Origin: Saccharopolyspora sp. SCSIO 74807
GTDB lineage: Bacteria > Actinomycetota > Actinomycetes > Mycobacteriales > Pseudonocardiaceae
DNA length: 64,000 bases
Direction: 5' to 3'
NCBI RefSeq assembly: GCF_037023755.1
Contig: NZ_CP146100.1
Coordinates: 3,503,501 to 3,567,500, forward strand
This document shows, one piece after another, positions 50,897 to 58,445 of this stretch. A model generated the notes under the pieces. The model was given only the letters and a program-made list of their open reading frames with translations. It was not told the origin of the DNA and ran no database searches. Position 1 is the stretch's first letter. The number at the start of each line of letters is the position of its first letter. The position numbers and the translations under genes were made by a program.

Positions 50897-51943
50897 TCAC
50901 ACCTCGTCGGAGAGTTCGCGGACCTTCTCGATCAGCTTGGTGCGCTCCTCGAACGTCCCGGCCAGCGGGGTCACGTTCAGCGTGGAGACCCCTGCCTGCT
51001 TGTAGGCGGCGAGGCGTTCGCGCACGTGCCCTTCGGAGCCGATCAGCGTCGTCTGCGAGATCAGCTCGTCCGGCACCTTCGCCGCGGCCTCGTCCTTCTT
51101 GCCGTCCAAGTACAGGTCCTGGATCTCGGCGGCTTCGGCCTCGTAGCCGTAGCGCCGCGCCAGGTCGTTGTAGAAGTTCTTGCCCTTGGCGCCCATCCCG
51201 CCGATGTAGAGCGCCAGCATCGGGCGGATCGAGTCCGCCAGCGAGGCCACGTCCTCGCCGATGGCCAGCGGCGCCTGCGCGACCACGTCCAGCTCGCCGA
51301 GCTGCGGATCGCGCTTGGCCTTGCCCGCCGCCAGCGACTCGCCCCACACGTCGGCGGCCTTCTCCGGGACGTAGAAGATCGGTTCCCACGCTTCGGCGAT
51401 CTCGGCGACCATCGCCACGTTCTTCGGCCCGATCGCGGCGATCATGATCGGGATGTTCTCCCGCACCGGGTGGTTGATCAGCTTCAGCGGTTTGCCCAGG
51501 CCGGTGCCCTGCCCCTCGGGCAGCGGGATCTGGAAGTGCTTGCCGTCGTGCTGCACGCGCTCGCGGCGCCACACCTGGCGGCAGATGTCGACCAGTTCGC
51601 GGGTGCGGCCGAGCGGCGCCTGGTACGGCACGCCGTGGAAGCCCTCGATCACCTGCGGGCCGGAGGCGCCGATGCCGAGGGTGAACCTGCCGTCCGAGAC
51701 GAAGTCCATCCCGGCCGCGGTCATCGCGGTGGCCGTGGGCGTGCGGGTGTAGATCTGCAGGATGCCGGAGGCGATCTCGAGGCGTTCGGTGCGCGCGGCG
51801 ATGAAGCCCATCTGGCTGACCGCGTCGAACGAATACGCTTCCGCGACGTAGACGATGTCCAGGCCCGCCTTCTCGTAGGTGGCCAGTTCGTCGACGGTTT
51901 CCTTGAAGCCCCCGCTGTAGTTCAGCGGCATCCCGATGCGCAT
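50897..51943 (-). CDS. LLM class F420-dependent oxidoreductase
   Basis: 348 residues, luciferase-like TIM barrel. MRIGMPLNYSGGFKETVDELATYEKAGLDIVYVAEAYSFDAVSQMGFIAARTERLEIASGILQIYTRTP is the family N-terminal pattern; DFVSDGRFTLGIGASGPQVIEGFHG binds the deazaflavin; EGHVRERLAAYKQAGVSTLNVTPLAG ends the barrel. It is close to the coenzyme F420-dependent group of mycobacteria and rhodococci. GGAGAGG precedes the ATG. Substrate unknown. It is convergent with the D-2-hydroxyacid dehydrogenase (32 bases between stops). Confidence 0.9.
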   Translation of the reverse strand: MRIGMPLNYSGGFKETVDELATYEKAGLDIVYVAEAYSFDAVSQMGFIAARTERLEIASGILQIYTRTPTATAMTAAGMDFVSDGRFTLGIGASGPQVIEGFHGVPYQAPLGRTRELVDICRQVWRRERVQHDGKHFQIPLPEGQGTGLGKPLKLINHPVRENIPIMIAAIGPKNVAMVAEIAEAWEPIFYVPEKAADVWGESLAAGKAKRDPQLGELDVVAQAPLAIGEDVASLADSIRPMLALYIGGMGAKGKNFYNDLARRYGYEAEAAEIQDLYLDGKKDEAAAKVPDELISQTTLIGSEGHVRERLAAYKQAGVSTLNVTPLAGTFEERTKLIEKVRELSDEV

Positions 51944-52048
51944 GGTCGTCCTCTCCGTGGCTGCGGGCGGGCGGCGCCGGGTTCCGGCCGCTCCGCCGGG
52001 TCTCCCGAGGTTATCGGCCGCGGACCGCTCCCGGGGAGCCCTTTCTAA

Positions 52049-52073
52049 CACCACTTGTGTGACACAGGTAGTG
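52049..52073. promoter_or_regulatory. 25-bp imperfect palindrome upstream of the LLM gene
   Basis: Centred on TGTGT-G-ACACA (52056-52066), with 10 of 12 base pairs matching across the 25 bases. On the minus strand TTAGAA (a -10-like box) follows immediately, about 100 bases before the LLM start. The remainder of 51944-52259 holds two shorter inverted repeats (TTGAT-TACGG-ATCAA and CATGC-G-GCATG) before the ppx gene and no ORF I would call. Confidence 0.45.
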
Positions 52074-52259
52074 CGAGCTTCGCCGGTGGCCGTGACGTTG
52101 ATTACGGATCAAGAAACGCCGAACGGGCGATGAACGGAGAGTGTTCATGCGGCATGATCCGTACATGGTTCTCGTTCTCCGCTCTTGCCGGATGCTCGCG
52201 CCGTGCCGCACCGGGGCCGCTGTTTGCGAAGCTCCGGCCGGAGGGCACGTGAGGGTGGT

Positions 52260-53240
52260 ATGAAGCTCGGACTGCTCGACATCGGCTCCACCGCCGCGCG
52301 CCTGGAACTGGTCGACCTCGACCGCGCCCGGCTGCCCCGAGCCTCGTGGAGCCACAAGGCCAAGACCCGGCTCGCCGACCACACCCGCCCGGACGGGCAC
52401 GTGACCGAGGCCGGCGCCGAACAAGCCGTGCGCGCCGTCGAAGAGTGCGTGCGCGCCGCGGAGTCCAGGCTCACCGGCCCGCTGGTCGCGTTCGGCACCG
52501 CCGCCGTGCGCGACGCCGCCAACGGCGCCGAGCTGCGCGAACGTCTCGGGCGCGCGGCGGGCTGCCGGATCGGCGCGCTGAGCCCGCAAGCCGAGGCCGC
52601 GCTGTGCTTCCACGCCGCCCGCCGCTGGCACGGCCGCGAGCGGTCCTTGCTGACCACCTTCGACATCGGCGGCGGCACCGCCGAGGTGGCCACCGGCGCC
52701 GGTCAGTACCCGGACGAGGTGATCTCGCTCCCGCTCGGTGCGGCCAAGCTGACCCGCGAGCACCTGCCCGGTGATCCTCCGTCGCCGAAGGTGGTCGAGG
52801 CGTTGCATCGCACCGTGGACGACATCGCCGCGCCCGCACTGGCCCGCTTCGCCGATGCTGATCTCGGGCAGTCGGTGGGGCAGTCGAAGGTGCTGCGCCA
52901 GCTGGCGGTGCTCGCCGCGAGCTCGGACGACAAGCTGGTCCGCCACCCGGACACGCTGGCTCGGGCGAACCTGCGGCGCTGGATCCCGCGGCTGGCTGCA
53001 CTCTCGCAGCAGGAGCGGAGCAAGCTGCCCGGTGTTTCGCGCAGCCGCGCCCGGCGCATTCTGGCGGGTGCGGTGGCCGCGGACGCGCTACTGCGCGCGG
53101 CCGGTGTCGACGAGCTGGACCTGTGCCCGTGGGGGTTGCGGGAAGGTTTGGTGTTCCGCTTCGTGGAGGCCTGCGAGCAGGCGGAGCAGCGTGCCCGCAC
53201 GGACGCGATCGAAGCCCTGATGGCGGAGATGTTCGCCTGA
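52260..53240 (+). CDS. Ppx/GppA phosphatase family protein
   Basis: 326 residues, ASKHA fold. MKLGLLDIGSTAARLELVDL is the phosphate-1 motif, FDIGGGTAEVATG the phosphate-2 motif, and ISLPLGAAKLTREHL follows as usual. LVAFGTAAVRDAANGAEL corresponds to the conserved ATSAxR-type segment. It may hydrolyse polyphosphate or pppGpp, like mycobacterial Ppx proteins. The length is that of short actinobacterial Ppx1. ATG at 52260 follows GAGGGTGG. Confidence 0.87.
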   Translation: MKLGLLDIGSTAARLELVDLDRARLPRASWSHKAKTRLADHTRPDGHVTEAGAEQAVRAVEECVRAAESRLTGPLVAFGTAAVRDAANGAELRERLGRAAGCRIGALSPQAEAALCFHAARRWHGRERSLLTTFDIGGGTAEVATGAGQYPDEVISLPLGAAKLTREHLPGDPPSPKVVEALHRTVDDIAAPALARFADADLGQSVGQSKVLRQLAVLAASSDDKLVRHPDTLARANLRRWIPRLAALSQQERSKLPGVSRSRARRILAGAVAADALLRAAGVDELDLCPWGLREGLVFRFVEACEQAEQRARTDAIEALMAEMFA

Positions 53241-53261
53241 GCGAAGCCGGCCTGAGCCGGA

Positions 53262-53378
53262 TCGCGTTTTCGAAACCCGCGCGACGAGGAACTCGCCGCG
53301 ATCGAGGCGGTGGCGCCGGTCGGCGTCGCGGTCGGCGAGCGCTACCCGGAGCACGCGATGAACACCGTGCACGTGTGA
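53262..53378 (+). pseudogene. C-terminal remnant of an aldo/keto reductase
   Basis: In frame with the TGA at 53376 one reads EELAAIEAVAPVGVAVGERYPEHAMNTVHV (about 36 codons), which resembles the extreme C-terminus of actinobacterial aldo/keto reductases (ELAAIE...AGDRYP...M). No start codon or upstream domain exists; the Ppx gene ends 20 bases before. I take it as debris of a deleted gene. The rest of the 249-base gap shows a GC-rich CGGGCCCG repeat pair (53399, 53413). Confidence 0.5.
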
Positions 53379-53489
53379 CGGTTTTCCCCGGTTCGCCACG
53401 GGCCCGGGCCGACGGGCCCGCGGCCGAGCCGGGCGGGGCGGTAGCGTGCGCCGAACTCGACAACAGGCATCGACACCGAAAGGCGCATC

Positions 53490-53921
53490 GTGGCGGTACT
53501 GCTGCACATCCTGATCACCGCGGTGGCGGTGTGGGTCACCACCGCACTGCCCGGAATCCAGCTCGGCGACGCGAGCACCGACACCGGGACCAAGATCGTC
53601 ACGCTGCTGGTCGTCGCGGTGGTGTTCGGCATCGTCAACGCGGTGCTCAAACCGATCGCGAAGACCTTCGGCTGCCTGCTCTACCTGGTCACGCTCGGTT
53701 TGTTCGGGCTGGTGGTCAACGCGCTGCTGTTCTGGCTGACCGGCTACGTGGCCGGTGAGCTGCGATTGCCGTTCTACGTCGACGGTTTCTGGGCTGCGTT
53801 CTGGGGCGCGCTGATCGTCACGCTGGTCAGCAGTGCACTGCACGGCGTCGTGCGCCGGGTGCGCATCGACGCGGCGCGCAACCGCGAGCGCGAGTACTAC
53901 CAGCGCCGCGACTACTACTGA
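53490..53921 (+). CDS. phage holin family 4 (YvlD-like) membrane protein
   Basis: 143 residues from GTG at 53490. Four hydrophobic helices: LLHILITAVAVWVTTALPGIQ, IVTLLVVAVVFGIVNAVLKPI, LLYLVTLGLFGLVVNALLFWLTGY, FWAAFWGALIVTLVSSALHGVV. The VNAVLKPIAK and LGLFGLVVNALLFWL patterns are those of PF04020 proteins. Despite the name, members are chromosomal membrane proteins of unknown role. The tail is basic and Tyr/Arg-rich. AAAGG precedes the start. Confidence 0.85.
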   Translation: MAVLLHILITAVAVWVTTALPGIQLGDASTDTGTKIVTLLVVAVVFGIVNAVLKPIAKTFGCLLYLVTLGLFGLVVNALLFWLTGYVAGELRLPFYVDGFWAAFWGALIVTLVSSALHGVVRRVRIDAARNREREYYQRRDYY

Positions 53922-53928
53922 GCCGGAC

Positions 53929-55128
53929 TCAGCCGGGCAGTTTCGCCCCGACCCTGGCGGCGATGTCCTCGCCGATCAGCAGCGAGGCCGTCGCCGCCGG
54001 GGAGGGCGCGTTGAGCACGTGTACCCAGTGCTCGTCCTCGTCGATGCGGAAATCGTCCACGAGCGTGCCGTCCGGCTGCACCGCCTGCGCCCGCACTCCG
54101 GCTTCGGCGCGCGCCAGGTCGCGGCCGCGCAACTCCGGCAGGAGCTGCTGCGCGGCACGCACGAACAGCGGTTTGCAGGCCGAGCGGGCGATCTCCCCGG
54201 CGCCGGTGCGCCAGTACTTCTTCGCCAGCACCCGCAGACCGGGGTCGGTCAGCAACCGGCGCAGGTGCGCCGTCGACCAAGTGCGCCAGTCGTAGCCTTC
54301 GCGAGCCAGTGCGGGCACTGCGTTCGGCCCGACGTGCAGGCCACCGTCGACCATGCGCGTGAAGTGCACGCCGAGGAACGGGAATGCCGGATCCGGCACC
54401 GGATACACCAGTGCGTTCACCAGGTCGCGGCGTTCCGGAGTCGTCTCGAAGTACTCGCCGCGGAACGGCAGAATGCGCGCTGACGGCTGCGTGCCCGCCA
54501 GTTCGGCGACGGTGTCGCTGTGCAGGCCCGCGCAGTTCACCGCGACCCGCGAGCGGAACTCGCCCGCGGTCGTGGTCAGCACCAGGCCGCGCCCGTCGCG
54601 GCGGACCGACCGCAGCTCGGTGCGCTCGCGGACTTCGATGCCGCGACCGGCGAGTTCTTCGGCGAGCGCGCGGCACACCGCACCGAAGTCGGTGCTCCCG
54701 GCGTCCGGCACCAGCAGCGCCCGCAGCCCGCGCACGTGCGGCTCCCGCTCCGCCAGCTCCGCACTGTCCATTTCGGACAGTCGTACGCCGTTGGCGGTGC
54801 CGCGGCGGGCCAGTTCCGCCAGTTGCGGGAGTTGCTCCGCGGTGCTGGCCACGACGACCTTGCCGGTCCGCCGCGCAGGCACGCCGTGCTCGGCGCAGAA
54901 CCGGTACATCGCTTCGGCCCCCGCGCGGGCGAAGCGGGCCTTCGCGCTGCCCGGCGGGTAGTACAGTCCACTGTGGAGCACGCCGGAGTTGTGCCCGGTC
55001 TGGTGCGCGCCCACCGCGGACTCCTTCTCCAGCACGGTGATGCGCCGCCCGTCGCGCGCCAGCGAGTAGGCCGTGGCCAGTCCCACGATGCCGCCGCCGA
55101 TGATCGTCACGTCGTTGGTCTCGGCCAT
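53929..55128 (-). CDS. lhgO: L-2-hydroxyglutarate oxidase
   Basis: 399 residues from ATG at 55128. FAD motif DVTIIGGGIVGLATAYSLARDGRRITVLEKE; QTGHNSGVLHSGLYYPPGSAKARFARAGAEAMYRFC and the C-terminal region (KPLFVRAAQQLLPEL, GVRAQAVQPDGTLVDDFRI, HVLNAPSPAATASLLIGEDIA) are specific for LhgO. It oxidises L-2-hydroxyglutarate to 2-oxoglutarate. In other bacteria it works with CsiD in the hydroxylation route of glutarate breakdown; no csiD is in the window, but the glutaryl-CoA route lies at 29.5-31.9 kb. Convergent with the holin-like gene (7 bases apart). Confidence 0.92.
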   Translation of the reverse strand: MAETNDVTIIGGGIVGLATAYSLARDGRRITVLEKESAVGAHQTGHNSGVLHSGLYYPPGSAKARFARAGAEAMYRFCAEHGVPARRTGKVVVASTAEQLPQLAELARRGTANGVRLSEMDSAELAEREPHVRGLRALLVPDAGSTDFGAVCRALAEELAGRGIEVRERTELRSVRRDGRGLVLTTTAGEFRSRVAVNCAGLHSDTVAELAGTQPSARILPFRGEYFETTPERRDLVNALVYPVPDPAFPFLGVHFTRMVDGGLHVGPNAVPALAREGYDWRTWSTAHLRRLLTDPGLRVLAKKYWRTGAGEIARSACKPLFVRAAQQLLPELRGRDLARAEAGVRAQAVQPDGTLVDDFRIDEDEHWVHVLNAPSPAATASLLIGEDIAARVGAKLPG

Positions 55129-55216
55129 GCGGCCATCCTGCCGGTCCCGGCCCACCGGCTCCAGACCCGGCGGTAAGGTGCCCGAGCAGTGCAGGAGTCG
55201 CCGAGGGGAGACGGTG

Positions 55217-55927
55217 GTGCAGCTTCTCCTGCTGTCGAGTTCGCACGTGCCGGGCAGGGGGTTCCTGGACCACGCGCTGCCCGCGGTGACCGAGCTGATG
55301 GCCGGGCGGGAACGGATGTTGTTCGTGCCTTATGCCCGCCGGGACTTCGACACCTACGCGCGCAGCGCGCATTCGGTGCTCAGCGCGGTCGGCATCAAGC
55401 TCGACGGCCTGCACCGCGCGGCCGACCCGGTGGCCGCGATCCGCGCGGCGGAGGTCGTCTTCCTCGGCGGTGGCAACACGTTCCGGTTGCTGGCCACGCT
55501 GCAACGGCAGGACCTGATGCGGGAGCTGCGGCGCGCCGCGCTGTCCGGGGTACCTTTCCTCGGCGCCGGTGCGGGAGCGACCTTGGCCTGCCCGAGCCTG
55601 CGCACCAGCAACGACATGGCGGTGCTGCAGCCCGCGTCGTTCGCGGCGCTGAACCTGCTGCCCTTCCAGATCAATCCGCGGTATCCCGATGCCGACCCGG
55701 GTGGCGACTCCCGCGATGAGTGCATCGTGGATTTCCTGGCGCACAACGACGCTCCGGTGCTCGGCTTGCGACCGGACTCCTGGTTGCGGGTGCGCGGCCG
55801 GTGCGCCGAACTCGGCGGTGCACAAGCGGCGTGGTTGTTCACCCGCCACGCTCCGCCGCAGAACCTGCCCGCGGGCACCGACCTGTCCTTCCTGCTCCGC
55901 GCCGCCCCGCGCTACGACGTCGCCTGA
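55217..55927 (+). CDS. PepE-like protein lacking the catalytic Ser and His
   Basis: 236 residues from GTG at 55217 (GGGGAGA upstream; GTG at 55214 also possible). Full-length match to peptidase E: LLLLSSSHVPGRGFLDHALP, MLFVPYARRDFDTYA, VVFLGGGNTFRLLATLQR, LACPSLRTSNDMAVLQP, ALNLLPFQINPRY. In active PepE the nucleophile elbow is GWSAGAN; here it is GAGAGAT, so Gly118 replaces the serine. The catalytic histidine of NPHF/NPHY is Arg155. Both key residues are gone while the fold is kept, so the protein is probably not an Asp-dipeptidase. It diverges from lhgO. Confidence 0.85.
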   Translation: MQLLLLSSSHVPGRGFLDHALPAVTELMAGRERMLFVPYARRDFDTYARSAHSVLSAVGIKLDGLHRAADPVAAIRAAEVVFLGGGNTFRLLATLQRQDLMRELRRAALSGVPFLGAGAGATLACPSLRTSNDMAVLQPASFAALNLLPFQINPRYPDADPGGDSRDECIVDFLAHNDAPVLGLRPDSWLRVRGRCAELGGAQAAWLFTRHAPPQNLPAGTDLSFLLRAAPRYDVA

Positions 55928-55942
55928 CCGCGCCGGTCGCGA

Positions 55943-56374
55943 TCAAGCTTGAGCGCAGCTACGGATCACTTCGACCAGCTGGTGAACACCGGGGGATCCG
56001 ACGGGGAAGTGTCCGGCGTCGTCGAGCAGCACCAGTTGTTTCGGAGCGGCGATCCGGTCGAAGAACCGCATGCTCAGCTCGACCGGTGACCACCGATCCG
56101 CCCCCGGGTGCGCGAGCACGAACTCCGGCGCGGTCACGTCTTCCGGTTCCATCGCCGGTTCGTGATCCAGGTAGCTGCGCAAGAAGCCCAGCAGTACCCG
56201 GTTGCCGCCGCCGAGCTCGTCCCCGACAACCACGTCGACCAGCTCTGGCGTGTTGCTCATCGCGCGCATGTTCACCAGCCACCGGATCGGTACCCGCAGC
56301 GAAGCAGCCGGCCCGGCGAGCCCGCGCAACAGCTGTCGCGCGCTGCTACCCACCCACCGCTCGTGCATCCGCAC
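55943..56374 (-). pseudogene. 5'-truncated alpha/beta hydrolase
   Basis: About 143 codons match the C-terminal half of an actinobacterial alpha/beta hydrolase: IRWLVNMRAMSNTPELV, GDELGGGNRVLLGFLRSYLDHEPAMEPED, VLAHPGADRWSPVELSMRFFDRI (acid) and LLDDAGHFPVGSPG (catalytic His). The N-terminal half with the oxyanion loop and the GxSxG nucleophile is absent; upstream DNA leads straight into the divergent glycosyltransferase. No usable start with ribosome site is seen. Confidence 0.75.
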
Positions 56375-56465
56375 ACTCTCGATCGACTACGCACGACCGC
56401 GATAGCGTCATTCGGGTCCGATGCTGTTCTAACTCAGCGATGTCGATGTTCAGCATGGGGGTGCC

Positions 56466-57716
56466 GTGGCGAGAGTTCTGATCTGCGTGTTGCCCGCGCA
56501 AGGACATGTCGGCCCGACCCTGCCGGTCGCGGAGGCGTTGGTCCGCGCTGGACATGCGGTGCAGGTGCTGACCGGGCGCCGCTACATCGATGCTTTCGCG
56601 GCGGTCGGAGCCGACGCCGCACGGCTACCTGAGGAAGCCGACTTCGACGAGGGCCATTTCCCGGAACGCGAGGGTTTGCAGGGTCTGCGTCTGGCGCGGG
56701 CAGATCTCACCGGGTTCGTCACCAGGATGGGACCGCAGCTAATGGCGATCGACGGGCTTTTGGAGACGCGCGCGATCGACGTCGTGCTTTGCGACCCACT
56801 ACTGATGGCAGGGCTACCGCTGACGATGTGGCGCCGTCGTCCTCCGGTGCTGGTGCTGGGGTTCGTCCCGCTCGCGGTCCCGATGCCGGGGCTCGCGCCC
56901 CCGCGGACGCTCGTCGACCGGGCGCGGAATCTGGCGATGACGGCGACGACGCACGCCCTGATGCGACCGGTGCAGGCAGCGGCGGTGCGTGAAGTGCGAT
57001 CGCTGACCGGCCGTGCGCCAGAGGTGATGTTCATGGATTGGCCGTTGGGCAGCGACGGCGTGCTCCAGCTGACATGCCCCGGCTTCGAGCCCCCGCGGGA
57101 GCTGCCCGTGCCGGTCGACTTCGTCGGCCCGCTGTCGGCCAGCGGCGCGGAACAGCATTCACTACCTCCGTGGTGGCCCGACTTGGACGGCGACAATCCG
57201 ATCGTGCTGGTGACTCAGGGATCGGTCGCCAACGACCTCGATGACCTCGTGCGCCCGACGTTGAACGCCTTGGCCGACGAGGAGATCCTGGTCGTCGTCT
57301 CAACCGGAGGCACCGACCTGCCCGCGAGCGAGGTGCCCGCCAACGCTCGAATCGCGGAGTCACTCCCTTACGACGAGCTGCTTCCTCGGTGTGCGCTGAT
57401 GGTGACCAACGGCGGGTACGGCGGTGTGAACCACGCACTACGCCACGGGGTGCCCTTGGTCTGCGTCGGAGCGACCGAGGACAAGCCCGCAGTCGTCGAG
57501 CGGGTCCGCTGGTCAGGGGCCGGCGTCGGCATCATGCGGCCACGCGTGTCCACGCGCGCCGTGGGCAAGGCCATCCGGCGCGTGCTGCGAGAGCCGCGGT
57601 ATCAGGCGCGGGCACAGGCCCTTGCAGAAGAAATCAGTACGTGTCCGGGAACCGGCGGCGTTGTCGACGCGGTCGAGCGGGCGGTCGAACGGCACCGAGG
57701 TGCAGGCGGCAACTAA
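56466..57716 (+). CDS. UGT/MGT-type glycosyltransferase (GT1)
   Basis: 416 residues from GTG at 56466. N-terminal acceptor domain ARVLICVLPAQGHVGPTLPVAEALVRAGHAVQVLTG; C-terminal donor domain NPIVLVTQGSVANDLDDLV, ARIAESLPYDELLPRCALMVTNGGYGGVNHALRHGVPLVCVG. The usual HGGxGT motif is TNGGYGG. This architecture glycosylates natural products or xenobiotics such as macrolides. It stands alone, with no sugar or antibiotic genes nearby. The stop is TAA, rare in this window, and codon choice looks slightly less GC-rich than its neighbours, which suggests transfer. Confidence 0.88.
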   Translation: MARVLICVLPAQGHVGPTLPVAEALVRAGHAVQVLTGRRYIDAFAAVGADAARLPEEADFDEGHFPEREGLQGLRLARADLTGFVTRMGPQLMAIDGLLETRAIDVVLCDPLLMAGLPLTMWRRRPPVLVLGFVPLAVPMPGLAPPRTLVDRARNLAMTATTHALMRPVQAAAVREVRSLTGRAPEVMFMDWPLGSDGVLQLTCPGFEPPRELPVPVDFVGPLSASGAEQHSLPPWWPDLDGDNPIVLVTQGSVANDLDDLVRPTLNALADEEILVVVSTGGTDLPASEVPANARIAESLPYDELLPRCALMVTNGGYGGVNHALRHGVPLVCVGATEDKPAVVERVRWSGAGVGIMRPRVSTRAVGKAIRRVLREPRYQARAQALAEEISTCPGTGGVVDAVERAVERHRGAGGN

Positions 57717-57832
57717 ACCCGGCACCACATGGCGATCCGAACTCTGACGGCAGATCCGAGCGTCCCGGGCCGGGTAGAAACTTTTCAGGAATTGCAGAAC
57801 GAATCGCGATTTTCATTGCCACACCCGGAACA

Positions 57833-57873
57833 CGAATGTGGTCCCTGCCCGTACCGGGCAGGGACCACATTCG
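57833..57873. terminator. 19-bp perfect hairpin at the tRNA-Val end
   Basis: Left arm 57833-57851 and right arm 57855-57873 are perfectly complementary (CGAATGTGGTCCCTGCCCG against CGGGCAGGGACCACATTCG) with a 3-base TAC loop. It begins 6 bases beyond the 3' end of the minus-strand tRNA and 117 bases after the glycosyltransferase stop, so it can end both transcripts. The intervening 57717-57832 holds no gene. Confidence 0.8.
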
Positions 57874-57878
57874 AACTG

Positions 57879-57950
57879 TGGGCGATACTGGGATCGAACC
57901 AGTGACCTCTTCGGTGTGAACGAAGCGCTCTCCCGCTGAGCTAATCGCCC
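57879..57950 (-). tRNA. tRNA-Val (CAC)
   Basis: Read on the minus strand: acceptor GGGCGAT/ATCGCCC, D stem GCTC/GAGC, anticodon stem CTTCG/CGAAG with loop TTCACAC (anticodon CAC, reading GUG), T stem ACTGG/CCAGT with TTCGATC. The discriminator is A; CCA is not encoded. Confidence 0.96.
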
Positions 57951-57995
57951 GATGTCACCGTTCCCGGCGACAAGAAGAACTTTACAGCACCGTCC

Positions 57996-58445
57996 TCATG
58001 GTCCGAACAGGGGGGAGGCCGACCAGGACCACCGCACTCCGAACCAGCTACCGACCAGCGAGAACGTCCCGAGCAGCCACAGCGTCACCAGCACGATGGC
58101 GCCGGTGACGGCGGCGACGGCGAGCTTCGTGCACCAGTGCTGCCTGCCGAGCCAGCGGACCCAGCGTTGGTACTGGCGCTTGGTGAACACGTTGACCCGG
58201 TGCGCCCAGTGGAATTCCGTGGCGAGGATGCCGAGCCCGGCGAACACGACGAGCCAGCCGGGGCCTGGGTACGGGATCAGCAGGATCCCGGTGACCAGCA
58301 CGAGTGTTCCGATCGCGCCGAGTGCGATGCGGTAGGTCAGGTTGAGCGTCGGGTTCGCCCGGATGCGTTCGCGCCGGGCGTGCAGCTTGGTGCGCAACCC
58401 GTGCAGCCGCCGGGGCTTCGGCGGTTCGTCGTCGCCGGAGTTCAT
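57996..58445 (-). CDS. TIGR02611 family membrane protein
   Basis: 149 residues from ATG at 58445 with AAGG upstream. A basic N-terminus (KPRRLHGLRTKLHARRERIRANPTLNLTYRIALG) leads into two hydrophobic pairs: LVLVTGILLIPYPGPGWLVVFAGLGIL and AVAAVTGAIVLVTLWLLG. The PYPGPGW-LVVFAGLGILATEFHWA motif defines the TIGR02611/PGPGW family. In other actinomycetes it lies next to ssgB, as here (from memory). Role unknown, possibly at the division or sporulation envelope. Confidence 0.87.
   Translation of the reverse strand: MNSGDDEPPKPRRLHGLRTKLHARRERIRANPTLNLTYRIALGAIGTLVLVTGILLIPYPGPGWLVVFAGLGILATEFHWAHRVNVFTKRQYQRWVRWLGRQHWCTKLAVAAVTGAIVLVTLWLLGTFSLVGSWFGVRWSWSASPLFGP

Noticed and set aside
52055-52252. 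Small plus-strand frame of 65 codons before ppx
   Set aside because: No ribosome site, no conserved pattern, and it runs through the inverted repeats of a regulatory region.
53490-53921. Phage holin as evidence for a prophage at 53 kb
   Set aside because: The PF04020 (YvlD) group is chromosomal in most bacteria and no phage gene surrounds it.
55943-56374. Truncated hydrolase as a frameshifted full gene
   Set aside because: The missing N-terminal half was not found in any frame upstream; the divergent glycosyltransferase promoter begins instead.
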